Shown piece after piece: positions 52,416 to 62,673 of a stretch of DNA of 64,000 bases (position 1 is the first letter of the stretch; every line of letters begins with the position of its first letter). Below the pieces are notes generated by a model that was not told the origin of the DNA, searched no databases, and worked only from the letters and a program-made list of their open reading frames with translations. The stretch comes from Schizochytrium sp. TIO01 (taxonomy: Eukaryota > Sar > Bigyra > Thraustochytrida > Thraustochytriidae): the NCBI GenBank assembly GCA_004764695.1, contig SMSO01000025.1, forward strand, positions 4,752,862 to 4,816,861, read 5' to 3'. The position numbers were made by a program, and so were the translations under genes.

Positions 52416-54416
52416 TTACAAGTCTGCATCCACAGAAGAAGCCGATCGCAACATCTGATTGCGCTCGCACTCAAGCTGGAATGTGCTGACCGATTCATGA
52501 TAGTGCCGGTACTTACAAACCAAGTCATGATGAACCTTTTCTTTCAGGGATTGTTCGGCAAGTGCAGCATCTAGCCGTCCATGCATCTGATCTCGCTTCG
52601 CTCTCAATTCGCGATTGAGATTGCGAAATTTTTCTACAAACTCCATCTTGCTTCGTCTTGATTTCATCGAAGTTTGGAATGTATCATATACAGATTGCAA
52701 AAGCTCGCACTCTTGAGTCAATAATTGGTATGTGGCTTCTAAAGCATTATAAGTGTTGATGTGCTTTTTGTTTTCTTCAAATTTATTTGCGAGTTGTTCG
52801 TAAACCTCAAACAACCGGCGTTCGTACTGTATCATCTCCGCTTCAGTTGGTGCTCCATCAATTTGAAAGGAAAGCTGATCCCCTTCTTGGTATAATAAGA
52901 AAATCTCACGGGCCAGATGTTGATGCCGTTCTCGGAGTCTATCTGCACTTTCTCTCATTCGATCAACATGCCCAGAGGATAAAACCTCACACGATGATGT
53001 TGAATTAGCCAATTGAAGTTGCGACATTAAATCAGCTCGAAGTTGCAAGCGCTCATCTTCACTGGCATTTATATCCTCATGAACAATATGTAATTCTCCA
53101 ATCAGTGCAGACAATTTCTTCAGGTCTTCCCTACCCTTAGCCTCAAGCTTAATCTGTTTGGAGAGCTCGCGTTTCCTCGCATGTGCTTCTTCAGAAGCTT
53201 GGCGAGTCTGGTTTAGCTCCTCTCTTGCATCAGTGTAGGACTTTTCAAGTATCTGGCGGTCTACTTCGGCTGCGGAGAGTGCATCTTGAGCAGCTTGGAT
53301 TTTATTCCGCAACTCCTGCGCAAGTGAGATAGACTCAACGGACGAGTTTAGATTCGGTCGATGCGTAGGACGAGCTGGCGTGGCTCGTTTCAGAAGTTTT
53401 TCCTCGTTAGACTTAGCACGCAAGAACTCGGCTCTGGCTTCCTTCTTAGCTTTGCGGGATTCTGAAGCCAAAGCTGTATCAAAGCTCGATGTTGCACTAT
53501 CATTGGGAAGGCTCATATCCGCTGTCTTGGAGTTTTGATCAGGTGTAGCCGGCTCAATTAGACTGCCTGATGTGCGCTCGCCAAACTCTAACAGAACAGC
53601 TCGCACCCAGTGATGTTCAATTTCTAGCGCATCGATGTTCTCGTCCTGTGGGCGTCGTTGATCAATTGTCAAACGCCTTGTCGGTCGCAGTGCTCGATCG
53701 AAATGCTCAGTCTTAATAGCAGAGAGCTTTCGAGAGGTCACATTTCTAGATTTTCTGGTACCCTTACCCTTCTTGTCATTCAACGAATACTCTACGCTAC
53801 CAAACCGCCGCTTGTAGGCTTCATGATGCAGTTCTGCCGCTCGTTCATGTTGCTTGCCTCGTCGGTGTCTCGAAATCTCGACCCCTTGGCAGAGCCACTG
53901 AATAACAGGTTCAAGCGCAGGGAGGTCATGACCGTGTATTTGATGAGCTTGTAGTTCAAAGGGGCATTTCATAGCACGCAGAGCTTTTACAACATTTTCA
54001 GCAAGCTTGATGCGACGCCCAATGTCCATTTGGTCCTCATCAAATGCAAGATCCACATCTACAGAAGCACCGCTGAGCGCAATAGCCCAGCAAAAGCCTC
54101 CTAAAACGCGGTCAAACTTTGACAAAGCCTTCAGCTGAGCACGCAAATAACCTGCACGTCCAAAGTCTGCGAGAACCTGGTCCCAGCTATGATTGGGCTC
54201 TAGGTCACGCTTGTCATAGCTCCCAAAAGCCTTGCCGCCAGTTGCAACACCATCGTCAAGGGTGACAGAAGCGTCTTCAGACTCTGGCAACGTCACCTGA
54301 TGGGGTGACCTTGGAGCGAAGTCGCTCTCGCTAGCAATAACCACCTCCGGCTCCAGCGGCATACTATGGGCTCCGCAAGACGAACGAGAGGGACTTGCTT
54401 TTCTCGCTTCTTTCAT
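52416..54416 (-). CDS. CCDC93-like subunit of the CCC endosomal-recycling complex
   Basis: 666 residues from the ATG at 54416. The N-terminal domain (about 75-215) carries the CCDC93 pattern: DFGRAGYLRAQLKALSKFDR, VLGGFCWAIALSGASVDVDL, IGRRIKLAENVVKALRAMKC and PFELQAHQIHGHDLPALEPV followed by IQWL. In animals this region reads GYFRARIKGLSPFDKVVGG and CPHQLEPHQIQG. The C-terminal half (about 300-640) is long coiled coil (ELRNKIQAAQDALSAAEVDR). CCDC93 pairs with CCDC22 and COMMD proteins, and with Retriever returns membrane cargo from endosomes to the cell surface. Presence of the rest of the complex cannot be judged here. It is divergent from the small two-TM gene; no intron is visible. Confidence 0.9.
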   Translation of the reverse strand: MKEARKASPSRSSCGAHSMPLEPEVVIASESDFAPRSPHQVTLPESEDASVTLDDGVATGGKAFGSYDKRDLEPNHSWDQVLADFGRAGYLRAQLKALSKFDRVLGGFCWAIALSGASVDVDLAFDEDQMDIGRRIKLAENVVKALRAMKCPFELQAHQIHGHDLPALEPVIQWLCQGVEISRHRRGKQHERAAELHHEAYKRRFGSVEYSLNDKKGKGTRKSRNVTSRKLSAIKTEHFDRALRPTRRLTIDQRRPQDENIDALEIEHHWVRAVLLEFGERTSGSLIEPATPDQNSKTADMSLPNDSATSSFDTALASESRKAKKEARAEFLRAKSNEEKLLKRATPARPTHRPNLNSSVESISLAQELRNKIQAAQDALSAAEVDRQILEKSYTDAREELNQTRQASEEAHARKRELSKQIKLEAKGREDLKKLSALIGELHIVHEDINASEDERLQLRADLMSQLQLANSTSSCEVLSSGHVDRMRESADRLRERHQHLAREIFLLYQEGDQLSFQIDGAPTEAEMIQYERRLFEVYEQLANKFEENKKHINTYNALEATYQLLTQECELLQSVYDTFQTSMKSRRSKMEFVEKFRNLNRELRAKRDQMHGRLDAALAEQSLKEKVHHDLVCKYRHYHESVSTFQLECERNQMLRSASSVDADL

Positions 54417-55468
54417 CACTCATGCTAGCTTTGTAGACTTGGACGTAGGTACCCTGTACTAGAACTAGAGTACGAGGTAGGTAGTTAATAGGTTTTACTA
54501 ACACCATTGACTAGCAGCAGTATCTAGCGAGACAAGTCCACTTTTGACTTGCCTTACTTACCAACACTATTGTAGAACGTGATAATCTTTATCATTATCG
54601 CATGAGTGTGTACCTACCTACGAAGGTACCTACCTACCTATCTAATTAATAGACAATTAGTAGATAGATGATACCTAGCTAGGTGTACTTCCCCCAGTGA
54701 CTCGGATCATCTCACGGATTAAGATTGCCAACTTGAAGTGTGTAGATTTGAGTTCATGGTAGGTACCTACCTACCTACTTGAGCAATTGATGTAGTAGGA
54801 ATGAAGTCAGGATGATCCTGCAGCTTAAAAGCTGCTTACGACATGCTGGCTCGGAAAATCTTTGTGTATTAGACGGATCGAGCATTTGGCACATGAGTTT
54901 TACAAGGTGTAAATAGCCAAATGCTGTGCAGGCTAATTTTAAAGATTGGTGCATCGTCTAATGTAAAGTATCGAAAAAGATCGTGGCAGTACCAAGGTAG
55001 GTAGTACCTACCTGCATATTTACCTAAACAAAAGGACAAAGCTTGATTTAGCAGAAGTATTTATCTCTGTGTTTATTGATATGTACCTACCTACCTACCT
55101 ACCTACCCGAGTACCCATTTATGAATCTGATGCACTTTGTCTCTTAGCTTACGAATTTGAATCTTTGGCCAAATATATACAAGCAAAATGCCATCAGTTA
55201 GCAACTACATCTATGCTCCGAGTTCCAGTACATTTCAGTGCAGATTTGGCTGAGATTTGCGATCCTATGCTTGAACCACTTTCCCCACATTCTGCATTGT
55301 GTAGAGCAAATTAGGGTCCAGCTTGTCAAGAAATCAATTACACTAAAAAGTGTTGCGACGTGAAGCGAACTCGTATGCTCGTATAAATCAGATTGAAACA
55401 GCAGCAAATCCAGAAATCAAATTCAATTAAAGGTACATGCATGCGCACAAGATCTCTTTACAAACATT
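54417..55468. promoter_or_regulatory. Divergent spacer with recurrent TACC/GGTA tetramer clusters
   Basis: 1.05 kb between divergent genes. Clusters of (TACC)n or its complement (GGTA)n occur near 54470-54485, 54605-54640, 54760-54780, 55003-55015 and 55080-55106. They are spaced through the region rather than forming one array. Both promoters lie here. No gene was recognised. Confidence 0.6.
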
Positions 55469-56041
55469 ATGAGTAATTACGACGATGACACTGCAGAGAT
55501 GGTTCATGCAGCCGGTGAGGAGACCATCGAACCTACCACGAGGCAGCGCCTCAGTAAACGCAACTCAAAGTCGCGACGCAAGAGTAAGCGCGGGTCTCAA
55601 CCTTCGTTGCAAGACACTGCTAAAGCACTCTTACAGGGTGATCTCGACATCCTGCCTGAATCCTCCTCAGATTGGGCTCCGGGCAAGCGCGGAGCATATT
55701 TGGGACTTGTAATTCATGGCGTTGTAATGCTTTCTGTGATTGCTCTTCTTGTTGGCATTAATGGGATGGTTATGGCTTTTTCCAAACACAAGTATCCATG
55801 GGCTGCATTTCCATCCGTTATTTGGCTGTGCCTTTTCGGGATGCATCTAGGGATTACATGGGGTATTCTTCGAGCTACTGGCTCAGACACAAAAGAAATT
55901 GACAACGCAGCAGCAAAAGTTGGTGCGGTTGTCATAGACCTTGTTGGGAAAATGTCCCAAGGATACAATCCTTTCCCAGCCAAATCTCGCATCGGAAAGA
56001 TGTACCGATACTGGTTCCTACAAGAAGACGAAAGAAATTAG
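55469..56041 (+). CDS. Small two-TM protein of unknown function
   Basis: 190 residues with a good ATG. Residues 1-70 are hydrophilic, with a very basic Ser-rich stretch (RLSKRNSKSRRKSKRGS). Two hydrophobic helices (about 80-103, LGLVIHGVVMLSVIALLVGI; and about 114-136, FPSVIWLCLFGMHLGITWGI) are linked by MVMAFSKHKYPWAA. The C-terminal 50 residues are soluble. The hairpin of two helices joined by a short loop with a Trp-Pro-like turn resembles the small 2TM-domain family of bacterial and protist proteins, but I cannot assign a function. It converges on the acyltransferase gene (274 bp). Confidence 0.7.
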   Translation: MSNYDDDTAEMVHAAGEETIEPTTRQRLSKRNSKSRRKSKRGSQPSLQDTAKALLQGDLDILPESSSDWAPGKRGAYLGLVIHGVVMLSVIALLVGINGMVMAFSKHKYPWAAFPSVIWLCLFGMHLGITWGILRATGSDTKEIDNAAAKVGAVVIDLVGKMSQGYNPFPAKSRIGKMYRYWFLQEDERN

Positions 56042-56315
56042 CGAAAGACCTCTATATTTTGCTATGGTCTTACTTACGTTCTTATGTGATGTGCTTTCAT
56101 TTATGACAACGGCATTTGAATACATTCCTTCTTCTATGTCCTCATTTTAAACCAAAAGAATATAAACAAAAATAAGAAAGAACAAGAATTATTAACAACC
56201 GATATTTATGTAATATCTGATCAACAATGCTTCTTTCATCTTTAACCTCATAAATTTTGTAAGGCTGGCCAAATGATAGGATCAAAAGGTTTTCATATCG
56301 ACGTTTACTGTATTT
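56042..56315. other. Convergent intergenic spacer
   Basis: Short AT-rich spacer between the two-TM gene and the acyltransferase gene, presumably both 3' UTRs. Confidence 0.6.
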
Positions 56316-58274
56316 CTATGACTCATGAAGGATAGTATCATCTTCGTCGAAATCTCCAAATGCTTGAATATATGAGTTATCAATGCTGGCAATAGATGTT
56401 GCAGACCCATTTCGCTGATTGTAACTTGATCGACGACTAGAAAAGAAGCTATCAAACCCGTCTGAGTTGAGCTCAAATGTTTTAGAGTCTTCAAAAATTG
56501 TAGATTCCTCGACGGTGTTCTCAAATTTTGCGCTGGGAATACTGCACTCAGAGAGTGTGTCTGCTGCCGTCTCTTGAATTTCTCTATTTGTACACGAGGC
56601 GTTTTGAATTGATGAGCTAGGGTTAATAGAAATGAAAACTTGGGGAGCATGAAGTGTTGTTATGTTATTCGAGGGTGAAGCACCAAATGCTTGTTCACCA
56701 AATTTGCCGGAATGTATCATGTTTGGAACACAAGTGTTGCTTGTAGAGAAATCCGAGCACGGATGACTTGGCAGTTCGTTTGTATTGTGCTCCACCGATG
56801 ATAATACTTTTCGATCTTCCTCTACACAAGGTTTATGTTGGGAGGATGGCGTATCTAAATGCTGTTTGGAAAACATTGCTATCCTCTGCGCTACTGGTTG
56901 CTCTATCCATAGGGTCCAAGCTCCAGCAAAGCAAAAGAGGAATAGAAGATATGGCATCAGATAACCTGCAATAAGCTTTGCCGGCACAGAAACTGTTCCG
57001 AGATGGGGAATAATTGCGATGGCATCGATGCCTGTATTTTTGTGTTGCCATTCTTCAAACATGAAGAAAATTGTGAATTGGAAGCAGTAAACTGTGAACG
57101 AAAAGACTCCAATTCCTTCAATTGCACGATGCTCAAGTAGACTCGTTATAGAGAAGCCAAGATCTGATCGACCAGAGTTGATTCCATATCCTAAGAGCAA
57201 AACTGCTATCATGGGAGATAAGCCCGAAATCAAGAAGGTTTCTCCGTTCTCCCGAATAAGTGGCTGCTCTACACCATCGGGAAGGCTGTCCAGGGAGGAC
57301 TTCTCAATAGCACATAAGCTTACAAAAAGGCTGAAGGCTAGGACTAAAATATCAGGGAGAAACGCCCAAGTCCTCTTCCAGCTCGTCACACGTGGATCAT
57401 TGACGAGTTCGGCAACAATCACTCCTAACATGAAGTCTCCAATACGGAGTGGTGGGTATTTGTAAATGAACTCGAACTGCTGGTTTGAAATAATGCCATC
57501 TTGCTGTATGTAAAACCATACACAAGGAAACATGCTTAGAGCGTAAAAGACAATGGCTAAGAGAAATTTGGCCCAGATTGCGTTTTTGGTAATACGGTTG
57601 AACTGACGCATGAAAGCATTTAAGAGTGGATACAAAAGCCAAGCGAAGAGTAAAGTAGATATTGTCCATCCTCCTGGGTTTGGGGAATTAGGAAAGTCTC
57701 TTGCAAACTCCTCACGCCATGGTAACTCAAACCAGGATTGGATTAATAAGCATGTGGAGGCTACCGGCAAAGGATACAATGTCGCTAGGGCATCATGCCG
57801 AGTAAAGAGGGGATCGCATAAGCCAAGTAGGCATGAAGCTTCATATGTGAAAACAACACGAGCAACCCGTCGAAGGTAAAATGCGCACCAAGACTGCCAT
57901 GAACTATAGTGCCTGTTTTGGTAGGCATAGTGAGTCATAAACCCACTCAAAACGATATAGATGCCTACCGCGATAAAACCGCGGCTTAGCACGAGAAGAA
58001 AGGTGGTATCTTTGTTATAACGGAAATTTGTATCTTGAAAATGTCCTAAGACAATCCATAAAGTTGCAAAGGTACGGATTCCAGAAATAGTATGAAGCAT
58101 TTTGCGGCGCCTTTTTGACTTGTATAATGCGCTTTTCTTTCTACTCAAGACTGGCACCTCACTGCATTGAGGTAGCTCTAATATCATTTCTGAAGTCATT
58201 CCACCTTCTTTCTTTCCACTAGAAGTACTAACAGCTTCTGCTGTAACATGGGATATCCCTTCTTGAACTTCCAT
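56316..58274 (-). CDS. Acyltransferase-3 (OafA/NolL-type) membrane protein
   Basis: 652 residues from the first in-frame ATG at 58274; the frame continues upstream without an ATG. After a 60-residue cytosolic, Ser/Lys-rich start, the first helix reads SGIRTFATLWIVLGHFQD, the acyltransferase-3 (PF01757) signature with its conserved histidine at about residue 78. Further helices follow (GFIAVGIYIVLSGFM, then the R-R-x-x-R-x-x pattern FYLRRVARVVFTY), with about ten in all up to residue 490 (LLFLFCFAGAWTLWIEQPVA). The last 160 residues are cytosolic, Ser-rich and disordered. Family members transfer acetyl or other acyl groups to surface sugars or lipids across the membrane; animal NRF-6-like proteins share the domain. 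Substrate unknown. Confidence 0.88.
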   Translation of the reverse strand: MEVQEGISHVTAEAVSTSSGKKEGGMTSEMILELPQCSEVPVLSRKKSALYKSKRRRKMLHTISGIRTFATLWIVLGHFQDTNFRYNKDTTFLLVLSRGFIAVGIYIVLSGFMTHYAYQNRHYSSWQSWCAFYLRRVARVVFTYEASCLLGLCDPLFTRHDALATLYPLPVASTCLLIQSWFELPWREEFARDFPNSPNPGGWTISTLLFAWLLYPLLNAFMRQFNRITKNAIWAKFLLAIVFYALSMFPCVWFYIQQDGIISNQQFEFIYKYPPLRIGDFMLGVIVAELVNDPRVTSWKRTWAFLPDILVLAFSLFVSLCAIEKSSLDSLPDGVEQPLIRENGETFLISGLSPMIAVLLLGYGINSGRSDLGFSITSLLEHRAIEGIGVFSFTVYCFQFTIFFMFEEWQHKNTGIDAIAIIPHLGTVSVPAKLIAGYLMPYLLFLFCFAGAWTLWIEQPVAQRIAMFSKQHLDTPSSQHKPCVEEDRKVLSSVEHNTNELPSHPCSDFSTSNTCVPNMIHSGKFGEQAFGASPSNNITTLHAPQVFISINPSSSIQNASCTNREIQETAADTLSECSIPSAKFENTVEESTIFEDSKTFELNSDGFDSFFSSRRSSYNQRNGSATSIASIDNSYIQAFGDFDEDDTILHES

Positions 58275-59749
58275 CCTGATTTCAGTTGATTCCTTGTCCG
58301 AAAAAGGCAATGGGAGGAGTAAATACCCTAGTCGAAAGTATGTTAATAAACTGAGTTTGTAGGTCTTTGAAAGTTAGGAGTTTGCTTTCACCTGACGGCG
58401 GTTTAAATATACCTACGTATAGAATCGCGTTGGAACTCATTGAGGCAGTTTTTTTATCTACCATAGTGATTGGCTTTGTACAGTGAGATGCAAAAATTAG
58501 GAACAGCACGAGCCAGGTCACCTCAATGCCTGGCGAAAAGTTGTTTGTTTTCTTGTTTTGGCCCCTATCAAGGTGACCGGCAGGTTTATGAGGTGACATA
58601 GATTCGCCTCGGTACAAATGAACTCATTAAGCTGGTTAATGTCCCAACTTTATTATCAATATCTAGGCAAGCCTCCGTCCGCCGGGTGGTGCATAGCTAG
58701 CTCCCATCTATGATATGACCCACAATATTGCAAGTGCTTCAATCTGAGATACCCCACATTTGCACTATGGGTGTGCACAGTGAGATACTTCATGTACAAC
58801 AAATGGTCCACCTCACACCGATGGCTCGCGCGGGAAGGACAAAATATAAAGAACTGCCTCCTTTTAGATAATCGATGTTGTTTATTAGACTAATGAAAGG
58901 CGTTTGCTGTACGTGGGCCAGAAGTAGAAACCCATTCAAAATCCGGTGTATGAATCCCTTTTCTCCATCTCTTTTGTACTAGGCAACTTTTAAAAAAAAA
59001 AAATGAAAAAAAAAAATGGGGGGAAATTTGGGAAAGAAATTTAGTCGATAGCCAAGAAAGAGTACCATTATAAATGTCTCGGTATGGGAACAAATAACAC
59101 CTTGTTTATCGAAAAGTATACAGGTACAACCCTACAAACTAACAAAACTCTCAAGTTTGCAGACATGAATTGAATATGTCACTAAGGCACGAAAGACCTC
59201 CTTTACTTTTTTTTTTTCCCCTTCTTCTTTCAAGTGATGGACACAAACTATTGGTTTATTTTCCTGCAAAACTGATAATAGCTATCAATCAGAATAAAGC
59301 AACATGGGTCAGCCACATAGTTGACTATCCCGAGTAGGTCTCAAAATGATGCCGGAACTTTACATGGGTGAAATATCCGTCATTACTTATCACTTGAAGA
59401 TCGAAAACAGAAACTACATCACTGTAACGTCACCGTTTGCATGTCACCTATCATGGAATGGTTAAACATCCATATGATGTTATCAAGTTGCGGTCTTGCA
59501 GATGCATAAGAGCTGGGGTGGACTCTCGAAGTTAGCTCTTGTTTTAAAGACACCCACAAGGTATTTTGAACTACACATTGTCTTTCGACTTTTTGTGTTA
59601 CGATCTTTGTGTCAACCACAGTCACCATTTAAAGAAATGTGGAAGGATCAATATTAGGAGTAAAAAATAAACTTCAGATGACAAGCTAGTTTGTGAAGAC
59701 GCGCCCGCTACTACAGAGGATTGAAGCCGCAAAAAATTGTCGTGAGTGA
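58275..59749. other. Intergenic spacer upstream of the acyltransferase
   Basis: 1.47 kb between two minus-strand genes. It should contain the acyltransferase promoter and the EDR2-like 3' UTR. Homopolymer A runs occur at 58990-59020 and T runs at 59205-59220. Short frames here show no motif. Confidence 0.55.
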
Positions 59750-61555
59750 TTATACCGGGTTGTAATCCTTATCTAGAGCAACAATGCTTGCATTCAGATC
59801 AACATAGTTCCAACGCACAGCACAAAAAATATGCTCAGGAAGTTCGGACTCATGTTTTGCCTCCACCACCCAGGTTGTATCAATAATGAGAGTTGTGCTT
59901 GCTTTGAGAACAGTACTATTCAGAATAGATGCCGTAGTACTGCTACCCACATCATGATCATACTCAAGGTAATTTTTCCCCTCAAAAAAGTGAGTCTTCA
60001 GCTTCTTAGCAATGATGACAGGTCTTTCAGCATTGAGGGACTCAACGGTTTTCCGGAAAGAGGGGGAGCCTCCCCGAATCTTTGCAATTAGTTTTAGCCG
60101 GTCAACCCTCGTACGTTCATTCCCATGAACAAATGAAGAAAATGCACTGCGAACTCCTGGAGACAAGGATTCAATGAGAGCGTCGTTGCGACGGAAAACA
60201 TGCACGACTGCAGTAAACTCCCCAGTCCATACAGACTTAAACACCCAGCTTACTACGAGGAACATCGGAAACTCGCAAACACCAGGTGGATCATGATATT
60301 GCGCAAGGAATGATTTCAAGGTCGCAATCTTGGCAGCAACATGAGTAAGTTGTGACTTACTTTTGTAGGCGTTTGCCCCAGCAATAGTATAGAATGGATG
60401 TTGGGAGCTGATTTTAAGACTACGATTAGAAATTTCAGCTCCACAGAGATAACCTGGACCCCGAACCACAAGATCATCAACATTTGGCTCACTATATGTG
60501 TTGTGCTCCACATTGATATTATTAGGAACTGTATGCGGGTTCTCTATGTCTAAAGGCACCACAATATCTTGCATATTGAGAAAATTGGGAGCTTTTTCCA
60601 TCCATGCATCACCTGGCATGTCACTAGGTAAAGGAGAGCCAAGATCTTCACCATGAACTTCTTTTCCACCCCACTGGACCCCTAAAGGATTGAGATCATC
60701 GTCGAGCTCCACAATAATCTCCTGCAAGTCAGTATAGTACCATCGAATAGAAGCCAGAGGTACGACTTCATGCGTTCGTGCATTTGTTATGATGCTCCAT
60801 GTGGTATCTATTGCGCAGTTCCCAGATGCAGACGTAACGATACCTCTGAGAAATGTAGCAATAGTGCTGCTTCCAATGTCATGGTCAATTTCCAAGTAAC
60901 CTTGTCCACGGTAAACTGAGCTCGACAATCTATTTGTGATATTTACAGGCTGCTGCAACCCAAACACTGCGCTTGCCTGTTGTAAAGTCACAGGAGCATC
61001 TTGAAGTTCAGCACGAAATTCTAGCTTTCTCAAGTCTCCTGTAAGTGTAACGTTCTGCAATTTCTCTAGCGCATCTGGATCTAGTATAGAGACGAATTCG
61101 TCGTCACGTCGAAAAACGTGGATTATGGCATAGTTGTCAGAGGACAAGAGGGGTCTGTAAAACCAAGTAATGACCATAAATTTTGGAAGGTCATAAAGAT
61201 CGTTAACCTCTCTTTCCTTGGAGATGTATTCACGAAGAGATTTAATGGTTACTGCCGCATGTAGAATAGATTGTTGTTTACAATGCACAGCTGTCACACC
61301 ACAAATATTGTATACTGATCTTGCATCCCCGGACCTCCCGTATGCATTTACTGGTACGTTGCTAAGATGTTTTTCCTCTGTTGCATATTGAAAAACAGGT
61401 ATTCCATTAAGTGTCCATGGTCTCTGCGGATCCCCTCCTGCAGCGGCGGCCGCAGCATTTACAGCTAAAGCCCCGCCAGCTTGAGCTTGTTCCTGAAGGG
61501 CAATCTCCTTGCGTCGCCTCCTCGCTCGGGATTCACTTCTACTACACAGAACCAT
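59750..61555 (-). CDS. EDR2-like protein with two tandem DUF1336 domains
   Basis: 601 residues from the first in-frame ATG at 61555. The frame stays open to a plausible splice acceptor (CTATCAG, exon edge 61707), so an upstream exon may exist. A putative donor GTGAGC at 61838-61833 keeps phase 0, but no ATG is visible beyond it. Two copies of the EDR2 C-terminal domain (DUF1336, PF07059) are seen. Copy 1 (about 80-290) has PKFMVITWFYRPL and YRGQGYLEIDHDIGSSTIAT. Copy 2 (about 365-600) has PMFLVVSWVFKSV, FFEGKNYLEYDHDVGSSTTA and a terminal CAVRWNYVDLNASIVALD. The motif NYLEIDVDIGSS is diagnostic of the family. Plant EDR2 adds PH and START lipid-binding domains, absent here. Function is inferred only as membrane- or lipid-associated. 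Confidence 0.85.
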   Translation of the reverse strand: MVLCSRSESRARRRRKEIALQEQAQAGGALAVNAAAAAAGGDPQRPWTLNGIPVFQYATEEKHLSNVPVNAYGRSGDARSVYNICGVTAVHCKQQSILHAAVTIKSLREYISKEREVNDLYDLPKFMVITWFYRPLLSSDNYAIIHVFRRDDEFVSILDPDALEKLQNVTLTGDLRKLEFRAELQDAPVTLQQASAVFGLQQPVNITNRLSSSVYRGQGYLEIDHDIGSSTIATFLRGIVTSASGNCAIDTTWSIITNARTHEVVPLASIRWYYTDLQEIIVELDDDLNPLGVQWGGKEVHGEDLGSPLPSDMPGDAWMEKAPNFLNMQDIVVPLDIENPHTVPNNINVEHNTYSEPNVDDLVVRGPGYLCGAEISNRSLKISSQHPFYTIAGANAYKSKSQLTHVAAKIATLKSFLAQYHDPPGVCEFPMFLVVSWVFKSVWTGEFTAVVHVFRRNDALIESLSPGVRSAFSSFVHGNERTRVDRLKLIAKIRGGSPSFRKTVESLNAERPVIIAKKLKTHFFEGKNYLEYDHDVGSSTTASILNSTVLKASTTLIIDTTWVVEAKHESELPEHIFCAVRWNYVDLNASIVALDKDYNPV

Positions 61556-62626
61556 TTTTCTGAATAATGTAGCGCTGCTCCAATTGAGTCCTCCGTTGGG
61601 GACGAGTTGGGATTTTCCTGAGGGTTTGTCTTGCGAAACCCAGTCAAACAATTTGAATGATGAGTTTGCAAGGGCAACAACAACTTTTGCGTTCACTTGG
61701 CAAAATATCTGATAGGTATTTACCTTTTAAACCACGGCCCTCTAGAAAGAAAATATTTAGTGGTGGTCTCGTTGGTAAGTTGCACAAGCTACAGGTGGCG
61801 GTGGATACTACGTAGTAAAGTGGATTGCCCGTGCTCACTGGTGGTATTGCTTCCCCTGGTAAAGCAAAAGAATTTGCGTCAGCAGCGTGCAGCCGCTGAG
61901 CTCGCCAATCTACAAGTTCTACCAGATGCTGCGATGCTCCAGCTCGTGTCCCCTGACTAGCAAGCAATACGTAGAAGTATTTGCAGAGTTATTGTTGTGG
62001 GCTATCCTCAAGTTATTCCGCGTTTGTTGCAAGAACAGCGGAGTGGCCTCTCCCTATCTATGTGCGTGCCCCGCGATCTCTGCGTCTCTAATCCTAGCTA
62101 TTAGCCGGAGTCCGCTGTATGCTGTATGCTGTCTGTTGTCTCTGTTGGTTAATTGATTGATTGATTATTGTGCGCTTCTTTACAATTACGCCAGTCAGCT
62201 GTTTCTTAGTCTCTGCTTATCTGCTATTTTGTTGGCTCGCACGTGCCGCCAGAACTGCCTCTGCGCATTCGCACACATGAGTTCATTACATTACTCTTGA
62301 GAAAGAAAACCAAATTCAAAATTAAATTTTAAAATATTGTTTGTCAATAAATGTGAGATGATATAGCTATATGATGAACATCATGGTGAAATGAAAAAGG
62401 AAGAAAGTGGTCTCACGGAAAGAAAGTTTCTCTCTTTCTTTAAATTCTCAAAATTGCTGAGTAACATAGCACTTAGCTGTGTGTCATTCAGAGAAGACAG
62501 TGCTTTGGGCTTGCATAGTTGGGAGTCCTGTTGATCTCTTTGCTACAGACACAAAGTTCGAGATGGGGCTCTGACTCTGAACTGCGCAAGAAACTTTAAA
62601 AAGGTGCAGACGAAGTGCGGAAAGAG

Positions 62627-62673
<47 letters not shown>

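Noticed and set aside
58282-58617. 111-codon minus frame overlapping the acyltransferase start
   Set aside because: It overlaps the real gene in another frame, begins without an ATG and shows no domain.
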